Part shown: one piece after another, positions 18,033 through 27,914 of the stretch
Numbering within the stretch: position 1 is the first letter of the stretch
How the letters are laid out: every line of letters starts with the position of its first letter
Assembly: GCF_000014045.1 (NCBI RefSeq)
Contig: NC_008209.1
Location: 3,557,001-3,621,000 of the forward strand
Reading direction: 5' to 3'
DNA length: 64,000 nucleotides
DNA from: Roseobacter denitrificans OCh 114
GTDB taxonomy: Bacteria > Pseudomonadota > Alphaproteobacteria > Rhodobacterales > Rhodobacteraceae
Made by a program: the position numbers and the translations under genes
The notes under the pieces: generated by a model
Seen by the model: the letters and a program-made list of their open reading frames with translations, nothing else
What the model was told of the DNA's origin: nothing
Database searches by the model: none

Positions 18033-19334
18033 ATGACCGATTTCTTCAAGGACATCCCCGCCATCCGCTATGAGGGACCCGATACCGAGAACGAATTTGC
18101 GTTCCGGCACTATAATCCGGATGAGGTCGTCATGGGCAAGACGCTCAAGGATCACTTGCGGTTTGCCTGCGCCTATTGGCACAGTTTTGCATGGCCGGGC
18201 GGCGACCCCTTTGGCGGGCAGACCTTTGAGCGTCCGTGGTTCGGGGACACGATGGAGCTGGCGAAACTCAAGGCGGACGTCGCCTTTGACATGTTTGAAC
18301 GTCTGGGCGTGCCCTATTTCTGTTTTCACGATGCAGACGTACGCCCCGAAGGCGACACCTTTGCCGAAAGCACCAAGAACCTCGAAGAAATCACCGACTA
18401 TTTCGCCGAAAAAATGGACGCAACAGGCGTCAAACTGCTGTGGGGAACGGCCAATCTGTTCTCGCATCGCCGCTTTATGGCCGGGGCGGCGACCAATCCC
18501 GACCCCGAGGTTTTTGCCTATTCCGCCGCGACGATCAAATCCTGCATGGATGCGACCCGGAAACTGGGCGGCGAGAACTATGTGCTCTGGGGCGGGCGCG
18601 AAGGCTATGAAACGCTGCTCAACACCGACATGGCCCGCGAACGCGCGCAGGCGGGCCGTATGTTGCAAATGGTGGTCGATTACAAGCACAAGACCGGTTT
18701 TGCAGGCACCATCCTGATCGAACCCAAACCGCAGGAACCGACCAAGCACCAGTATGATTACGATGTGGCGACGGTCTATGGCTTCCTCAAGGATTTCGGC
18801 CTCGAAGGTGAGGTCAAAGTCAACATCGAACAGGGCCATGCCATTCTTGCAGGCCATAGTTTTGAACATGAGTTGGCGCTCGCACGGGCACTGGGGATTT
18901 TCGGCTCGATCGACATGAACCGCAATGACTACCAATCCGGCTGGGATACCGACCAGTTTCCAAACAATGTCCCCGAGATGGCGCTTGCCTATTACGAAGT
19001 TCTGCGCGCCGGGGGCTTCGACACAGGGGGCACCAATTTTGATGCCAAGCTGCGCCGGCAATCGCTTGACCCGGCGGATCTGATCCTTGCGCATGTGGGT
19101 GGTATGGATGCATGCGCTGCGGGGTTAAAGGCCGCTGCGGCCATGCTGGAGGATGGCAAGCTAGAGGCCGCGCGCGAGGCGCGCTATGCAGGCTGGTCAG
19201 AAGGTTTGGGGCAAAAACTGCTGACCTCTGATCTGGCGGAGATATCAGATCTGGTGATTGCAAAAGGCATCAACCCACAGCCCCGCTCAGGACGGCAGGA
19301 GCGGCTGGAAAATCTGGTGAACAAATACCTTTAA
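18033..19334 (+). CDS. xylA: Xylose isomerase
   Basis: A 433-aa class II xylose isomerase that converts D-xylose to D-xylulose, the substrate of the preceding kinase. The catalytic His99 and Asp102 lie in [11 protein letters not shown]. Metal-site segments [32 protein letters not shown] and GSIDMNRND are intact. An AAGGA ribosome site lies inside the end of xylB, and the genes are three bases apart. No xylose regulator or transporter is next to it, so import may rely on other loci. Confidence 0.97.
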   Translation: MTDFFKDIPAIRYEGPDTENEFAFRHYNPDEVVMGKTLKDHLRFACAYWHSFAWPGGDPFGGQTFERPWFGDTMELAKLKADVAFDMFERLGVPYFCFHDADVRPEGDTFAESTKNLEEITDYFAEKMDATGVKLLWGTANLFSHRRFMAGAATNPDPEVFAYSAATIKSCMDATRKLGGENYVLWGGREGYETLLNTDMARERAQAGRMLQMVVDYKHKTGFAGTILIEPKPQEPTKHQYDYDVATVYGFLKDFGLEGEVKVNIEQGHAILAGHSFEHELALARALGIFGSIDMNRNDYQSGWDTDQFPNNVPEMALAYYEVLRAGGFDTGGTNFDAKLRRQSLDPADLILAHVGGMDACAAGLKAAAAMLEDGKLEAAREARYAGWSEGLGQKLLTSDLAEISDLVIAKGINPQPRSGRQERLENLVNKYL

Positions 19335-19351
19335 AACAGCGCTGTCGTTTT

Positions 19352-19382
19352 CAAAAAGCGACATGCCCGGAAATCCCGGCAT
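19352..19382 (-). terminator. Possible terminator between xylA and the monooxygenase gene
   Basis: Arms 19363-19371 and 19374-19382 form a stem with one mismatch. Read on the - strand the stem is followed after five bases by a run of five T (19353-19357), so it best serves the monooxygenase gene. A second perfect stem, CCCGCC/GGCGGG (19424-19429 and 19436-19441), lies closer to that gene's stop. Confidence 0.4.
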
Positions 19383-19453
19383 CCGGCGCTCAGTAACCTG
19401 AAGGCGCTCCGACAGGTATGCGACCCGCCAGCGAAGGCGGGCCGCTGTGGGCC

Positions 19454-21253
19454 TTAGGACAGGTGATGGACTTCCTGCAGGCCGTAGACCGGTGTTTCGA
19501 TGCCTTCCATCCTCGCCTTGATCTGAAGCGATAGAAACTGCGAATAATGTCTGGATTGGTGCAGGTTCCCACCATGAAACCAGAGGTTTTCCTGCTGGGT
19601 CGGCTTCCACATATTGCGTTGCTCCCCCTCCCATGGACCGGGGTCCTTGGTCGTGTTCGAGCCAAGGCCCCAGACCTTGCCGACCTTGTCGGCCATCTCC
19701 TGGCCCATCAGGTCCGCAACCCATCCGTTCATGGAGTTGTACCCCGTCGCATAAACAATCAGATCGGCTTCAAGCATCTGACCGGTATCAAGGATAACAC
19801 CATCCCCGACCACTTCAGTGACCTGCCCACTGGCCAGTTTGATCTCACCATCAATGATCAGCTGGCTTGCGCCCACATCAATGTAATACCCCGAGCCCCG
19901 GCGCAGGTACTTCATGAAAAGGCCCGAGTCATCATCGCCCCAATCAAGCTGAAACCCGGCCTTTTCCAGCCCGTCATAGAACTCTTTGTCCTGCTCTTTC
20001 ATCTGCGCATAGGCGGGTATCTGAAACTCATGCAGGATCGCATAGGGCAGCGAGGCAAAGATCAAATCCGCCTTTTCGGTGGTCATACCATTGCGCACCG
20101 CCTCTTCGGAATAAAGCGCGCCGAGGCCGACCTCCATCAGCGTTTCAGAGCGCACGATATGCGTTGATGAGCGCTGCACCATCGTGACATCCACATCGCT
20201 CTCCCAAAGGGCTGCACAAATATCATGCGCGGAATTGTTGGACCCGATCACCACGGCTTTCTTGCCCGCCCAGTCGTCCGGGCCGTCGTGTTCGGAAGAA
20301 TGCTGCTGCACGCCCTTGAATGTATCCATGCCGGGGAAATCGGGCATTCGCTTTTTCCCGGACATCCCCGTGGCCATCACCAGTTGCTTGGGCCTCAGCG
20401 TGACCTCTTCCCCGTCACGATCCACCACGACCGTCCATTCCTTGCTCGCCTCGTCATAGCTGGCCGACCTGGCCCAGGTTTTGGTCCAGTAGTTCAGCTC
20501 CATCACCTTCGTGTACATTTCCAGCCAGTCGCCGATCTTATCCTTGGGCGAAAAGACCGGCCAGTTGTCCGGGAACTTCAAATAGGGCAGATGGTCATAC
20601 CAGACCGGATCATGTAGGCAGAGCGATTTATAGCGGTTGCGCCAACTGTCCCCGGCACGTTCGTTGCCCTCCACGATGATCGTCGGCACCCCAAGCTGGC
20701 GCAGCCGCGCGCCCAAAGCAATGCCGCCCTGACCGCCGCCAATAATCAGGCAGTAGGGTTGCTCGGTATAGCCCAATTCCGCCAGTTCCTTTTCGCGCTC
20801 TTCCTGCCATGTGCTGCGGTTCTTGCCTGCGCCATGCTTTGCGCCCAAGGGGCGATCAAACCCTTTCGGCTCTTCATGGCCTTTCAACTCGACCATGGTT
20901 GTCAGCAGGGTCCAGATTTTCCCCTCCCGCAGCCGCACCAGCCCGTAGCCGCGCGCGACTTCGGTTTCAAACTGTATCCATGCGGTGGTCACGCCACCCT
21001 CTTCGGTGGGAACCTCCCCGTCTGCCACCTGCCAGTTGCTGGGCTTCGTGGTCGCAAGCTGATGCCTGAGCATGTCTTCGACCTGATCTTTGCCTTCGAC
21101 CGTCTTGATGTTCCACGTAAAAGTCACGAGATCCCGCCAATAGCAGTCTTGCGCAAACATCTCTGTCGCGGCCGCGATATCCCCGCTTGCCAGCGCCTTG
21201 CCGAATTGATCCAGAAACGCCTGTGTCTGGTCTTCAACCGTTGAATCGAGCAT
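19454..21253 (-). CDS. SnoaL-like domain plus flavin-containing monooxygenase
   Basis: A 599-aa flavoprotein. Residues ~1-130 look like a SnoaL/NTF2-type fold (FAQDCYWRDLVTFTWNIKT). The rest is an FMO-type monooxygenase: the FAD site IIGGGQGGIALGARL near 170, RAGDSWRNRYKSLCLHDP, an FKGVQQHSSEH segment matching the FMO/BVMO fingerprint, the NADPH site VVIGSNNSAHDICAAL, and a late ATGYNSMNG. It starts after GGGAGGA. It likely oxygenates a small organic molecule with NADPH and O2. The substrate is unknown, and no pathway neighbour helps. Confidence 0.85.
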   Translation of the reverse strand: MLDSTVEDQTQAFLDQFGKALASGDIAAATEMFAQDCYWRDLVTFTWNIKTVEGKDQVEDMLRHQLATTKPSNWQVADGEVPTEEGGVTTAWIQFETEVARGYGLVRLREGKIWTLLTTMVELKGHEEPKGFDRPLGAKHGAGKNRSTWQEEREKELAELGYTEQPYCLIIGGGQGGIALGARLRQLGVPTIIVEGNERAGDSWRNRYKSLCLHDPVWYDHLPYLKFPDNWPVFSPKDKIGDWLEMYTKVMELNYWTKTWARSASYDEASKEWTVVVDRDGEEVTLRPKQLVMATGMSGKKRMPDFPGMDTFKGVQQHSSEHDGPDDWAGKKAVVIGSNNSAHDICAALWESDVDVTMVQRSSTHIVRSETLMEVGLGALYSEEAVRNGMTTEKADLIFASLPYAILHEFQIPAYAQMKEQDKEFYDGLEKAGFQLDWGDDDSGLFMKYLRRGSGYYIDVGASQLIIDGEIKLASGQVTEVVGDGVILDTGQMLEADLIVYATGYNSMNGWVADLMGQEMADKVGKVWGLGSNTTKDPGPWEGEQRNMWKPTQQENLWFHGGNLHQSRHYSQFLSLQIKARMEGIETPVYGLQEVHHLS

Positions 21254-21655
21254 GTCGTCCTCCCTTAGCTCATTTATTGTACCGTGAAACCTGCCCGTAA
21301 CGAGGGCGGGATGCCACCGAAATTGATAACGCGAAGGTGCACCGCACCTGCAACCGCAGGCGGATGTTGGCCGCCCAAATCAATTTGACAGGGTAAAGTC
21401 ACACATAAATCTGTGCAGTTTTCAATAGCTCCCAAGGGCGCGGTTCACAGGCCGCTGTCACGCCGGATTGCAAAGCGATCAACGGCACCATGTGCAAAAA
21501 GCGGTATGCTAAAACCTGAAACACCCGACGCCGCCTGAAACCAAAGACTTCAATGCGTTGGATCATACTTGAAGTTTCGGGTACGTCGTCAGCCGCTTTA
21601 AAGCGGCGAACCCAAACCTGTTTGCGCCTTGGCCATTTCGGTCTGGACAGCGCGT
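21254..21655. other. Intergenic region with a perfect 16-base palindrome
   Basis: A 402-base space between two - strand genes; it should hold the monooxygenase promoter. GCCGCTTTAAAGCGGC at 21592-21607 is a perfect palindrome located 49 bases past the end of the upstream operon. It could be a 3' mRNA hairpin or a protein site. No gene is supported. Confidence 0.5.
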
Positions 21656-22846
21656 TCAGGGCGCGCCGCGCACCGAACGGAAAAACATATCCAGTGTTGG
21701 GGTGGGCGATGTGGGGTGGAAGGTATCGTAAAACGCCTGATCAATGATAGACGGGTGCGAGACGATTTTTTGCGACAGGATTTCAAAGAACCGAGCGACG
21801 CGCAGCGCCCGTTCGGGGTCATCCCCATAATCCAGCCGCCCGAATATTGCATATCGGTCGGTGGTGAAGGTCCGGTTTCCGTTGGTGAAATCACAGCCGG
21901 GAATGTTGCTGACATTGGCGAGAATGATCTCCCTGTCGCCAATGTAATTTCCGATCTGGCCGTTGCAAAAAGCCTCTGCTGCCTGCTCATGCGAGCGAAA
22001 CATCATGACGGAGCCGCTGATCTCGCCATTCAGATTGTTCTGCAAAATACTGATCGCCTGTCTTTGTTGCGCACTCAGATCACAATTGGATTCGCCACGC
22101 AGAAAAGCGATCAGCGCGTCGCGATACTGCGGCATTTCGTTCGTCGCGAGCAAGGCCCGGATGCCCGAGCGCGCCGATGACGTATTGCCAACCAGCCCAA
22201 ACAGGAATTTGGCAGCCTTTGGATTGTCGGGCGGAATCTGTGGGCAGGAACCGTCATCAATGCCGCCGATCTGGCGGCTGATACCGGGCTGCGTGAGATA
22301 AGACACCCCGGTCAGATAAACCGGCGGCGAAATGATCAGACCGGTGCGCCGGGCGTTGGTGATTGTCGCGGGATCACACAGAATGTCGATTGTCGGCGCC
22401 ACCGTCTCTGTCCTGACGACCTGAGTGGCACTGTCATCTCCCTCTGCTTCGATCTCGACTTCATAGCCCTTCAGCAGGCCGAACCGTCCTTCGCTCGGCT
22501 GTTTGTCAAGCTTTGCGATTTCCTTGTCGAGGTCCACGATCTGTACGCCGTCGCGGGCAAGGCCGACAGGCCCATCCGCATCCAGCATCATCTCGATCAG
22601 CACGGAGTCGCAGATGCGGGTGATGTAACCGGTATACCTCTGCGTGGACAGGGGACCCGGCGTCGCCGCTGTCAGAACATCCACCATCGTTTCGGCCTGA
22701 AAGGAAAACGGCATCGCCTTGGAGCGCACCCCGATGCGCAGTTGATAATTGTCCTGCCGGGCGCTCGTGTCCGTTTGAACCTCATCGCTTGCGCCGGCAG
22801 AAAACGCCATGCAGATTGCCGCCACTGTGCCAACCAGCCTGCGCAT
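21656..22846 (-). CDS. Secreted periplasmic-binding-like protein of unknown function
   Basis: A 396-aa protein with an N-terminal signal peptide (MRRLVGTVAAICMAFSAGA, cleavage near residue 19-20). After a Gln/Asp-rich stretch the sequence LRIGVRSKAMPFSF looks like the first strand of a type 2 periplasmic-binding protein, and the FCNGQIGNYIGDREIIL region resembles its second lobe. Four or five Cys residues may form disulfides. Its start overlaps the stop of the preceding membrane-protein gene by one base (TAATG), so translation is coupled. A joint role, such as sensing or capturing a ligand for the membrane partner, is inferred. Confidence 0.65.
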   Translation of the reverse strand: MRRLVGTVAAICMAFSAGASDEVQTDTSARQDNYQLRIGVRSKAMPFSFQAETMVDVLTAATPGPLSTQRYTGYITRICDSVLIEMMLDADGPVGLARDGVQIVDLDKEIAKLDKQPSEGRFGLLKGYEVEIEAEGDDSATQVVRTETVAPTIDILCDPATITNARRTGLIISPPVYLTGVSYLTQPGISRQIGGIDDGSCPQIPPDNPKAAKFLFGLVGNTSSARSGIRALLATNEMPQYRDALIAFLRGESNCDLSAQQRQAISILQNNLNGEISGSVMMFRSHEQAAEAFCNGQIGNYIGDREIILANVSNIPGCDFTNGNRTFTTDRYAIFGRLDYGDDPERALRVARFFEILSQKIVSHPSIIDQAFYDTFHPTSPTPTLDMFFRSVRGAP

Positions 22847-24825
22847 TACGCAACATCCTTTTGGGGAGGGAGGCCCGCGTCTTTCGCAGCCGGTTTGCCT
22901 TCAACGAACTTGCGCAGCCAGCCTGTCGGCTTTCTCTGCTCACCTGCGGCCTCCTCGCCCTCTTCATCCTCGGAGCGGTCCTCGGTCAGTTCAATGAAGA
23001 ATGCAAAAAGCACAAGGAAGAGCATCGGCAAGAAGGCCTGAATCAGCCAATCCCGTTTCTTGTAGGTGATCCACTGATTGCCCTCAAACAAGGGGAAATC
23101 ATCAAATTTATAGCTGAAAAAGACCACCGCGGCGACGAGGAAACCAACAAAAATGGCGCAAGGCACAGCCAGCGTCAAGATCGTGCGCAGGCGGCTGAAA
23201 TCATCGTGTTTATCCAGAATGACCAATACGCCAAAGCCAACCGACAACCCGACCAGTGGCATCATCGCGTAGTAGATAAAGTCATTGTCGATCTGCAAAA
23301 TGATCTGCGACTGCGTCACCTGAAAATTACTGTCAAACGCGAGTTCCAGCAATGATCCGGCAATCGCCAGAATAAACGCCAGAACCGCCGGGACGACGCA
23401 CAAACCCAGCAAGCGCAAAAAGGGGATGCGATGCATGCTCCACCCCGGCTTCCAGCTTTCCTGTTCCATTCGGACATCCCGCCCGAAGATCACAGCACCT
23501 GCGGCGGCTAGCGTGACAAGGGCCATCTGCAAGGTGTCCCATGCCGCCTGAACCAGCAGATCAGGGCGGATGTCGTATTTATAGGCGACCTTGCCCTGAT
23601 TGATCACATAGACGCAGGCGTCGCTTGGATTGGTCACAAAACACCCGGTCAAGGTCAGCGGCGCGGCTTGCTCAAAGCGTTTCGGTGGGTTCGCGTTGAA
23701 AGATGCAATACTCGTCTCAATCTGGTCAGCCGCTCTGTGCACTTCCTTGTCGACCATCCCCTGATGCCAAAAGGCATAAATCATGAACACAGCCACAACC
23801 GATAAAAAGGACGAAAAGAACGCCGACAGCGCGAAGGAATTTTTTTCCGGCACGTAATTGCGATCAATCACATGCACGATCTTTGCCAATGGCGTCGCAG
23901 GATCGAGGTTTTTCACCGATTGATTGTTGCGGATATAGTGCACGGCAAACAGGGCCTTGGTGTTTTCAGCAACCCGCAGCGCCGTTTTGTGCAGTGTCAC
24001 CAGCCCGTCAGTCGTTGTGGGATCATAGCCCAAAAGCAGATCGGACAGCTCCGTCAACTCGCACTCCAGCTGGCGCGACATCTTGGTCAGCTCTTCAAGC
24101 TCTGCCACGGGGAAATACTGCGCCCGTTTGCTGGGCGTCACTGCAAGCGATAGCGCATCGATAATGGTCAGCGCCTTGTCGATCTCTTCGCGCCGCCCGG
24201 CAAGGTCAGGGGCGAGCTTATCTTCGGGGTTTGCGCCGTCTTCTTCATCCTCCGCTTCCAGCGCTTGTGCCAGTGTCTTGCGAAAATGGGCCGTCAAAGC
24301 GCCGGGTTTGCGCGTCTTGCAAATCCGTGTTGTTTCCTGCGTTTGAAGCGCGTCGATCACGCGATAGACCCCGCGTGGAATACCGGCAATGCGGTGCGCT
24401 GCAGACCGCACCATATTCTCAATCGGTCGCATCACGCCTACCGACATGATGGCAATCAGAAAGGCGGAGACGAAAATCGGCTTTGCGTAGACCGTGCCCT
24501 CAAGGTTCAGTATATCATTGCCAAAGGGGTCAAAACTCGCCGTGGCGCCGACCTCAAGTTTTGCCATATTGGCGTTGCGGATCAACTCATAGAGTTCAGC
24601 GGACGACAGGATGATGCCGTATGACACAAGGTACAGCATCGAATAGATAATGAACCCGAAAAAGCCGTCCTTTTGCGTGCAAAGATCGGAGACGCGCGCG
24701 TTTTGCAGGATCGGATGGCGCTGGAAAGGTGTCTGCGTCAGCGACTCGCGGTAGTTTCTGCGCGCTTCGATCAGCAGCGCAATCGCACCAAAACAAACCA
24801 CGCCGATGTAAATCAGCCAGTTCAT
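22846..24825 (-). CDS. Polytopic membrane protein of unknown function
   Basis: A 659-aa protein with about nine hydrophobic segments: near residues 1-20, 50-75, 115-135, 335-355, ~430-450, 475-500, 520-545, ~555-580 and 605-625. A large cytosolic, charged, helical region separates the first three from the rest. The extreme C-terminus is rich in Glu and Lys. I recognise no transporter or enzyme motif and no ATP-binding site. It is translationally coupled to the secreted binding-like protein downstream. The pair may form a sensing or transport unit. Confidence 0.7.
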   Translation of the reverse strand: MNWLIYIGVVCFGAIALLIEARRNYRESLTQTPFQRHPILQNARVSDLCTQKDGFFGFIIYSMLYLVSYGIILSSAELYELIRNANMAKLEVGATASFDPFGNDILNLEGTVYAKPIFVSAFLIAIMSVGVMRPIENMVRSAAHRIAGIPRGVYRVIDALQTQETTRICKTRKPGALTAHFRKTLAQALEAEDEEDGANPEDKLAPDLAGRREEIDKALTIIDALSLAVTPSKRAQYFPVAELEELTKMSRQLECELTELSDLLLGYDPTTTDGLVTLHKTALRVAENTKALFAVHYIRNNQSVKNLDPATPLAKIVHVIDRNYVPEKNSFALSAFFSSFLSVVAVFMIYAFWHQGMVDKEVHRAADQIETSIASFNANPPKRFEQAAPLTLTGCFVTNPSDACVYVINQGKVAYKYDIRPDLLVQAAWDTLQMALVTLAAAGAVIFGRDVRMEQESWKPGWSMHRIPFLRLLGLCVVPAVLAFILAIAGSLLELAFDSNFQVTQSQIILQIDNDFIYYAMMPLVGLSVGFGVLVILDKHDDFSRLRTILTLAVPCAIFVGFLVAAVVFFSYKFDDFPLFEGNQWITYKKRDWLIQAFLPMLFLVLFAFFIELTEDRSEDEEGEEAAGEQRKPTGWLRKFVEGKPAAKDAGLPPQKDVA

Positions 24826-25219
24826 CTCAGTTCACGCGGTCCGGGTGATGCCCTACCAACATTTTTGAACTGCAGGATTACAAGGTCCCGCAGCAATGTC
24901 ATTCGACTGATCGGAAACCTGCAAAAGCTGCAAGCTTGCGAAAGTGAACAAGGTTATCAGGGCAATAATGCGGAGCATCGAACTAATCCATTCTCTTTAA
25001 ACATCGACATCTTATCGCCAAAGTTGAAAAAAATCAATAGTTCCAACGCAGGAGGCGAATAAGCAGGATTGTTCAAAAATCGCGCAGACCGGTTCAATCA
25101 GTCTGTACGCGTTGCGTCTATCTCTAGGGGCAGCACAAGGATGACCGCGCAAACAATCAGGACCGACAGTAAGTTCGAAAAGATTGGCGGACATCGCCCC
25201 CCCAAGAAAGGCCATAACC
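24826..25219. other. Divergent intergenic region
   Basis: A 394-base stretch that should hold promoters for the membrane-protein pair (-) and the small secreted protein (+). Part of it (24950-25060) is AT-richer than the flanks. I see no supported ORF, RNA gene or clear operator. Confidence 0.5.
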
Positions 25220-25714
25220 ATGAAACACATCATTCTCGCCGCCCTGCTTGCGGTGCCGCTTCCTGCCGCTGCGGATGACGAAGCGGCCATCCTGACCACG
25301 ATCAAGGGCATCGCGACAGCTGCCGATGCTCAGGATTGGAGCCGTCTGGATATGAAATTCGGCGATCATGTGACTTTGAACCAGTTGTCACTGGAAACCG
25401 ATCAGGGAGCCCGGGTCAAAGAGCGGACGGTGATCGAGATATGGGCAGAATTGCTGCCGCGTTTTGACAGCACGCGCCATGAGATATCGCAGATCGAAGT
25501 GTTGGGCGTGTCCTCGATCGTTGCACGCGCGACAGCGCGCTATCATGCCACTTACGATCTGGGCGGGCAAACGTGGGAGCAGACAGGTCGCCTTGACTAC
25601 GTTTTGAAAAACACCGACGCAGGCTGGCGCGTGGTTGCTCTCAATACGACACCTGAGTGGGAAAACCGGCACTTGTCCGATCTGTTTATGCCGGAACAGC
25701 CGCAAAACAGTTGA
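25220..25714 (+). CDS. Secreted SnoaL-like (NTF2-fold) protein
   Basis: A 164-aa protein starting at the ATG after AAGAAAGG; a frame start 36 bases upstream would spoil the signal peptide. Residues 1-~18 (MKHIILAALLAVPLPAAA) are a signal peptide. The mature part fits the NTF2/SnoaL fold: a helix with AQDWSRLDMKFGDHVTL, then strands ending YVLKNTDAGWRVVAL. Such proteins bind small ligands or catalyse varied reactions; nothing here shows which. Confidence 0.7.
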   Translation: MKHIILAALLAVPLPAAADDEAAILTTIKGIATAADAQDWSRLDMKFGDHVTLNQLSLETDQGARVKERTVIEIWAELLPRFDSTRHEISQIEVLGVSSIVARATARYHATYDLGGQTWEQTGRLDYVLKNTDAGWRVVALNTTPEWENRHLSDLFMPEQPQNS

Positions 25715-25881
25715 GCCCGGTTTCCACCGCAAAGATCAGTCTGCGCGGATCGCGCCCCGGGGTGACAAAACAGGCGACACATACGTCAGAAATGTCGAAA
25801 CGTCAGATCGTGCCGGATTTTCGGCGTAATCCGCCAACCGCCGTCTTGTTGTTCCACGATGGCTGAGGCAAGATCAGCGCT

Positions 25882-26664
25882 ATGCAAGACGCACCGCCTC
25901 TGTTGGTCTTCACCGATCTTGACGGCACATTGATTGATCACGACACGTATGAGTGGGCCGCCGCACGGCCCGCACTTGATGCGCTTTCACGGGTATCGGC
26001 TGGCGTCGTTCTGGCCAGCAGCAAAACCGCACCTGAAGTCAGCGCCCTGCGCGCGCAACTGCAACTGGGCGCCTGGCCTGCCATCATCGAAAACGGCGCC
26101 GGGGTGGTGCCCGCGCATACCCACGCCACGCCCGACCCTGACGCATACCAACAGATCAGGGCCGCTCTGCGCGAGATACCTGATGCGTTGCGCCAGCATT
26201 TTACCGGGTTTGGCGATCTCAGACCGGCCGAAATCGAAAAACTGACAGGGCTATCCGCAAAGGCCGCAGCACAGGCGAGGGAACGTGCCTTTTCCGAACC
26301 GGGGCTTTGGGGGGGCGATGACGCCGCATTGGTCGAGTTCAAAGCGGCCTTGCGTGCATTCGGTATCAGCACGCGCGAAGGTGGCCGGTTCCTTACCCTG
26401 TCCCATGGAAAGAACAAATCCGACCAGATGGCCAGGATCATCAACCACTACAAACCGCGACATACAATCGCCCTGGGCGATGCACCCAACGATGTGGAAA
26501 TGCTGGAAACGGCAGACTTCGGTATTGTGATCCCAAATCCCAAGGGCCGCAGGCTGCCTGAGTTGAAAGGCGAAGCGCAAGGCCACATTATCCGCGCGCA
26601 ACAGGCTGGCCCCGTCGGGTGGAACACAGCCATACTGGGCCTGCTTGAGCGGCTCGACTTATAA
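25882..26664 (+). CDS. HAD-IIB phosphatase, glucosyl/mannosyl-3-phosphoglycerate phosphatase type
   Basis: A 260-aa HAD-IIB phosphatase of the MpgP type. The nucleophile motif is VFTDLDGTL (residues ~9-17), motif II is VLASSKT, and the last motif is IALGDAPNDVEML with its Mg-binding Asp residues. The NGAGVV stretch is typical of mannosyl-3-phosphoglycerate phosphatases. The next gene, 15 bases on, encodes a GpgS-type glucosyltransferase, so the natural job is likely dephosphorylating glucosyl-3-phosphoglycerate to glucosylglycerate. Sequence alone cannot separate glucosyl from mannosyl substrates. Confidence 0.85.
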   Translation: MQDAPPLLVFTDLDGTLIDHDTYEWAAARPALDALSRVSAGVVLASSKTAPEVSALRAQLQLGAWPAIIENGAGVVPAHTHATPDPDAYQQIRAALREIPDALRQHFTGFGDLRPAEIEKLTGLSAKAAAQARERAFSEPGLWGGDDAALVEFKAALRAFGISTREGGRFLTLSHGKNKSDQMARIINHYKPRHTIALGDAPNDVEMLETADFGIVIPNPKGRRLPELKGEAQGHIIRAQQAGPVGWNTAILGLLERLDL

Positions 26665-26679
26665 AAAGGACACTCCCAC

Positions 26680-27900
26680 ATGGCCGATTTCCATCAGAAT
26701 GGAAACATCACGACCCTTCATAACCTGCGGACGCGCGCGCTTGCCGAGATGAATGACGAGTTGGTGACCTTTGCCCAGACGCGCAAAATTTCGTTGATCC
26801 TGCCTTGTCTCTATTCGGAACTTGAAGGCGACGCGATGCCCAACATTCTGTCTGAACTGTCGCAGGTCACCTATCTGCACCGCATCATCATCGGCCTTGA
26901 TCAGGCGGATGCTGCGCAATTTCGCCATGCAAAGCAGTTTTTCAAGGGCCTGAACCAGAACCATGTGGTGATCTGGAATGACAGCCCGCGTATGTTGGAA
27001 CTTGGCGCGCGCCTTGATGCAATGGGCCTTGCCCCCGCAGAACAGGGCAAGGGCAAGAACGTCTGGTCGGCTCTTGGGTATCTGATCGCCTGTGCGGACA
27101 GCGCGGTGATGGCCATCCACGACTGCGATATCCTGACGTATAAGAACGAAATGCTGTCCCGCCTCGTTTACCCTGTAGCCAATCCGAATTTCCCCTATCA
27201 GGTCGCCAAGGGCTATTACCCGCGCATTGGCGGTGACAAGATGAACGGGCGGGTAACGCGGCTGCTGGTCAGCCCGCTGTTGATCGCCTTGAAACGTGTG
27301 ATCGGTGACAGGGATTACATCGATTACCTGCGCAGTTTCCGCTATCCGCTGTCGGGCGAATTTGCCATGCGCACCGCGATCCTGCCGGATTTGCGCATCC
27401 CTTCAGACTGGGGGCTGGAGATTGGCGTGTTGTCCGAGGCCTGGCGCAACCTCGCCCCCAAAGCGGTGTGTCAGGTCGAGATTTCAGATGCTTACGACCA
27501 CAAACATCAGACGCTGAGCACTGATGACGCCGATGCTGGCCTCAGCAGGATGTCCACGGATATTTGCAAGGCGATCTTTCGCAAACTGGCCGCTGACGGG
27601 ACGGTTTTCACCGCCAATACCTTTCGCGCGCTGAAAGCCACCTATTACCGCAGCGCACTGGACCTGCTGGAGGGCTATTACAACGACGCCAAAATGAATG
27701 GTCTGTCGCTTGACCGCCACGAAGAGGAAACCGCGATTGAACTGTTTGCCGAAAACATCATGCGCGCCGGTCAGGTTTTCATCGAAAACCCGCATGAGAC
27801 GCCCTTTATCCCGACGTGGAACCGGGTGCATTCGGCGGATCCGCGATTCCTGACCGATCTACGTGCGGCCGCCGCAGCGGATGAAGCAGAATACGAGTAA
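26680..27900 (+). CDS. Glucosyl-3-phosphoglycerate synthase-like glycosyltransferase (GT81 type)
   Basis: A 406-aa retaining glycosyltransferase that joins a sugar from an NDP-sugar to D-3-phosphoglycerate, the first step to glucosylglycerate. GT-A fold marks: SLILPCLYSE at the nucleotide site, GKGKNVW near 125, and the metal motif DCD at 148-150. Residues YQVAKGYY, NGRVTRLLVSPLL, YPLSGEFAMR and WGLEIGVLSE follow the GpgS pattern as I remember it. Mannosylglycerate synthases differ in these segments, so glucosyl transfer is favoured. It pairs with the phosphatase upstream and converges on a GH13 phosphorylase gene 14 bases away. Confidence 0.82.
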   Translation: MADFHQNGNITTLHNLRTRALAEMNDELVTFAQTRKISLILPCLYSELEGDAMPNILSELSQVTYLHRIIIGLDQADAAQFRHAKQFFKGLNQNHVVIWNDSPRMLELGARLDAMGLAPAEQGKGKNVWSALGYLIACADSAVMAIHDCDILTYKNEMLSRLVYPVANPNFPYQVAKGYYPRIGGDKMNGRVTRLLVSPLLIALKRVIGDRDYIDYLRSFRYPLSGEFAMRTAILPDLRIPSDWGLEIGVLSEAWRNLAPKAVCQVEISDAYDHKHQTLSTDDADAGLSRMSTDICKAIFRKLAADGTVFTANTFRALKATYYRSALDLLEGYYNDAKMNGLSLDRHEEETAIELFAENIMRAGQVFIENPHETPFIPTWNRVHSADPRFLTDLRAAAAADEAEYE

Positions 27901-27914
27901 CGGGGGCCGCGAGG

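Noticed and set aside
16623-19094. An 823-codon open frame antisense to xylB and xylA
   Set aside because: It lies opposite two clear enzymes with intact motifs; GC-rich third positions create such shadow frames. It has no recognisable domain.
21385-21413. TTGACA with AT-rich sequence 17 bases on, + strand
   Set aside because: It faces no + strand gene; a chance -35 match in the monooxygenase upstream region is more likely.
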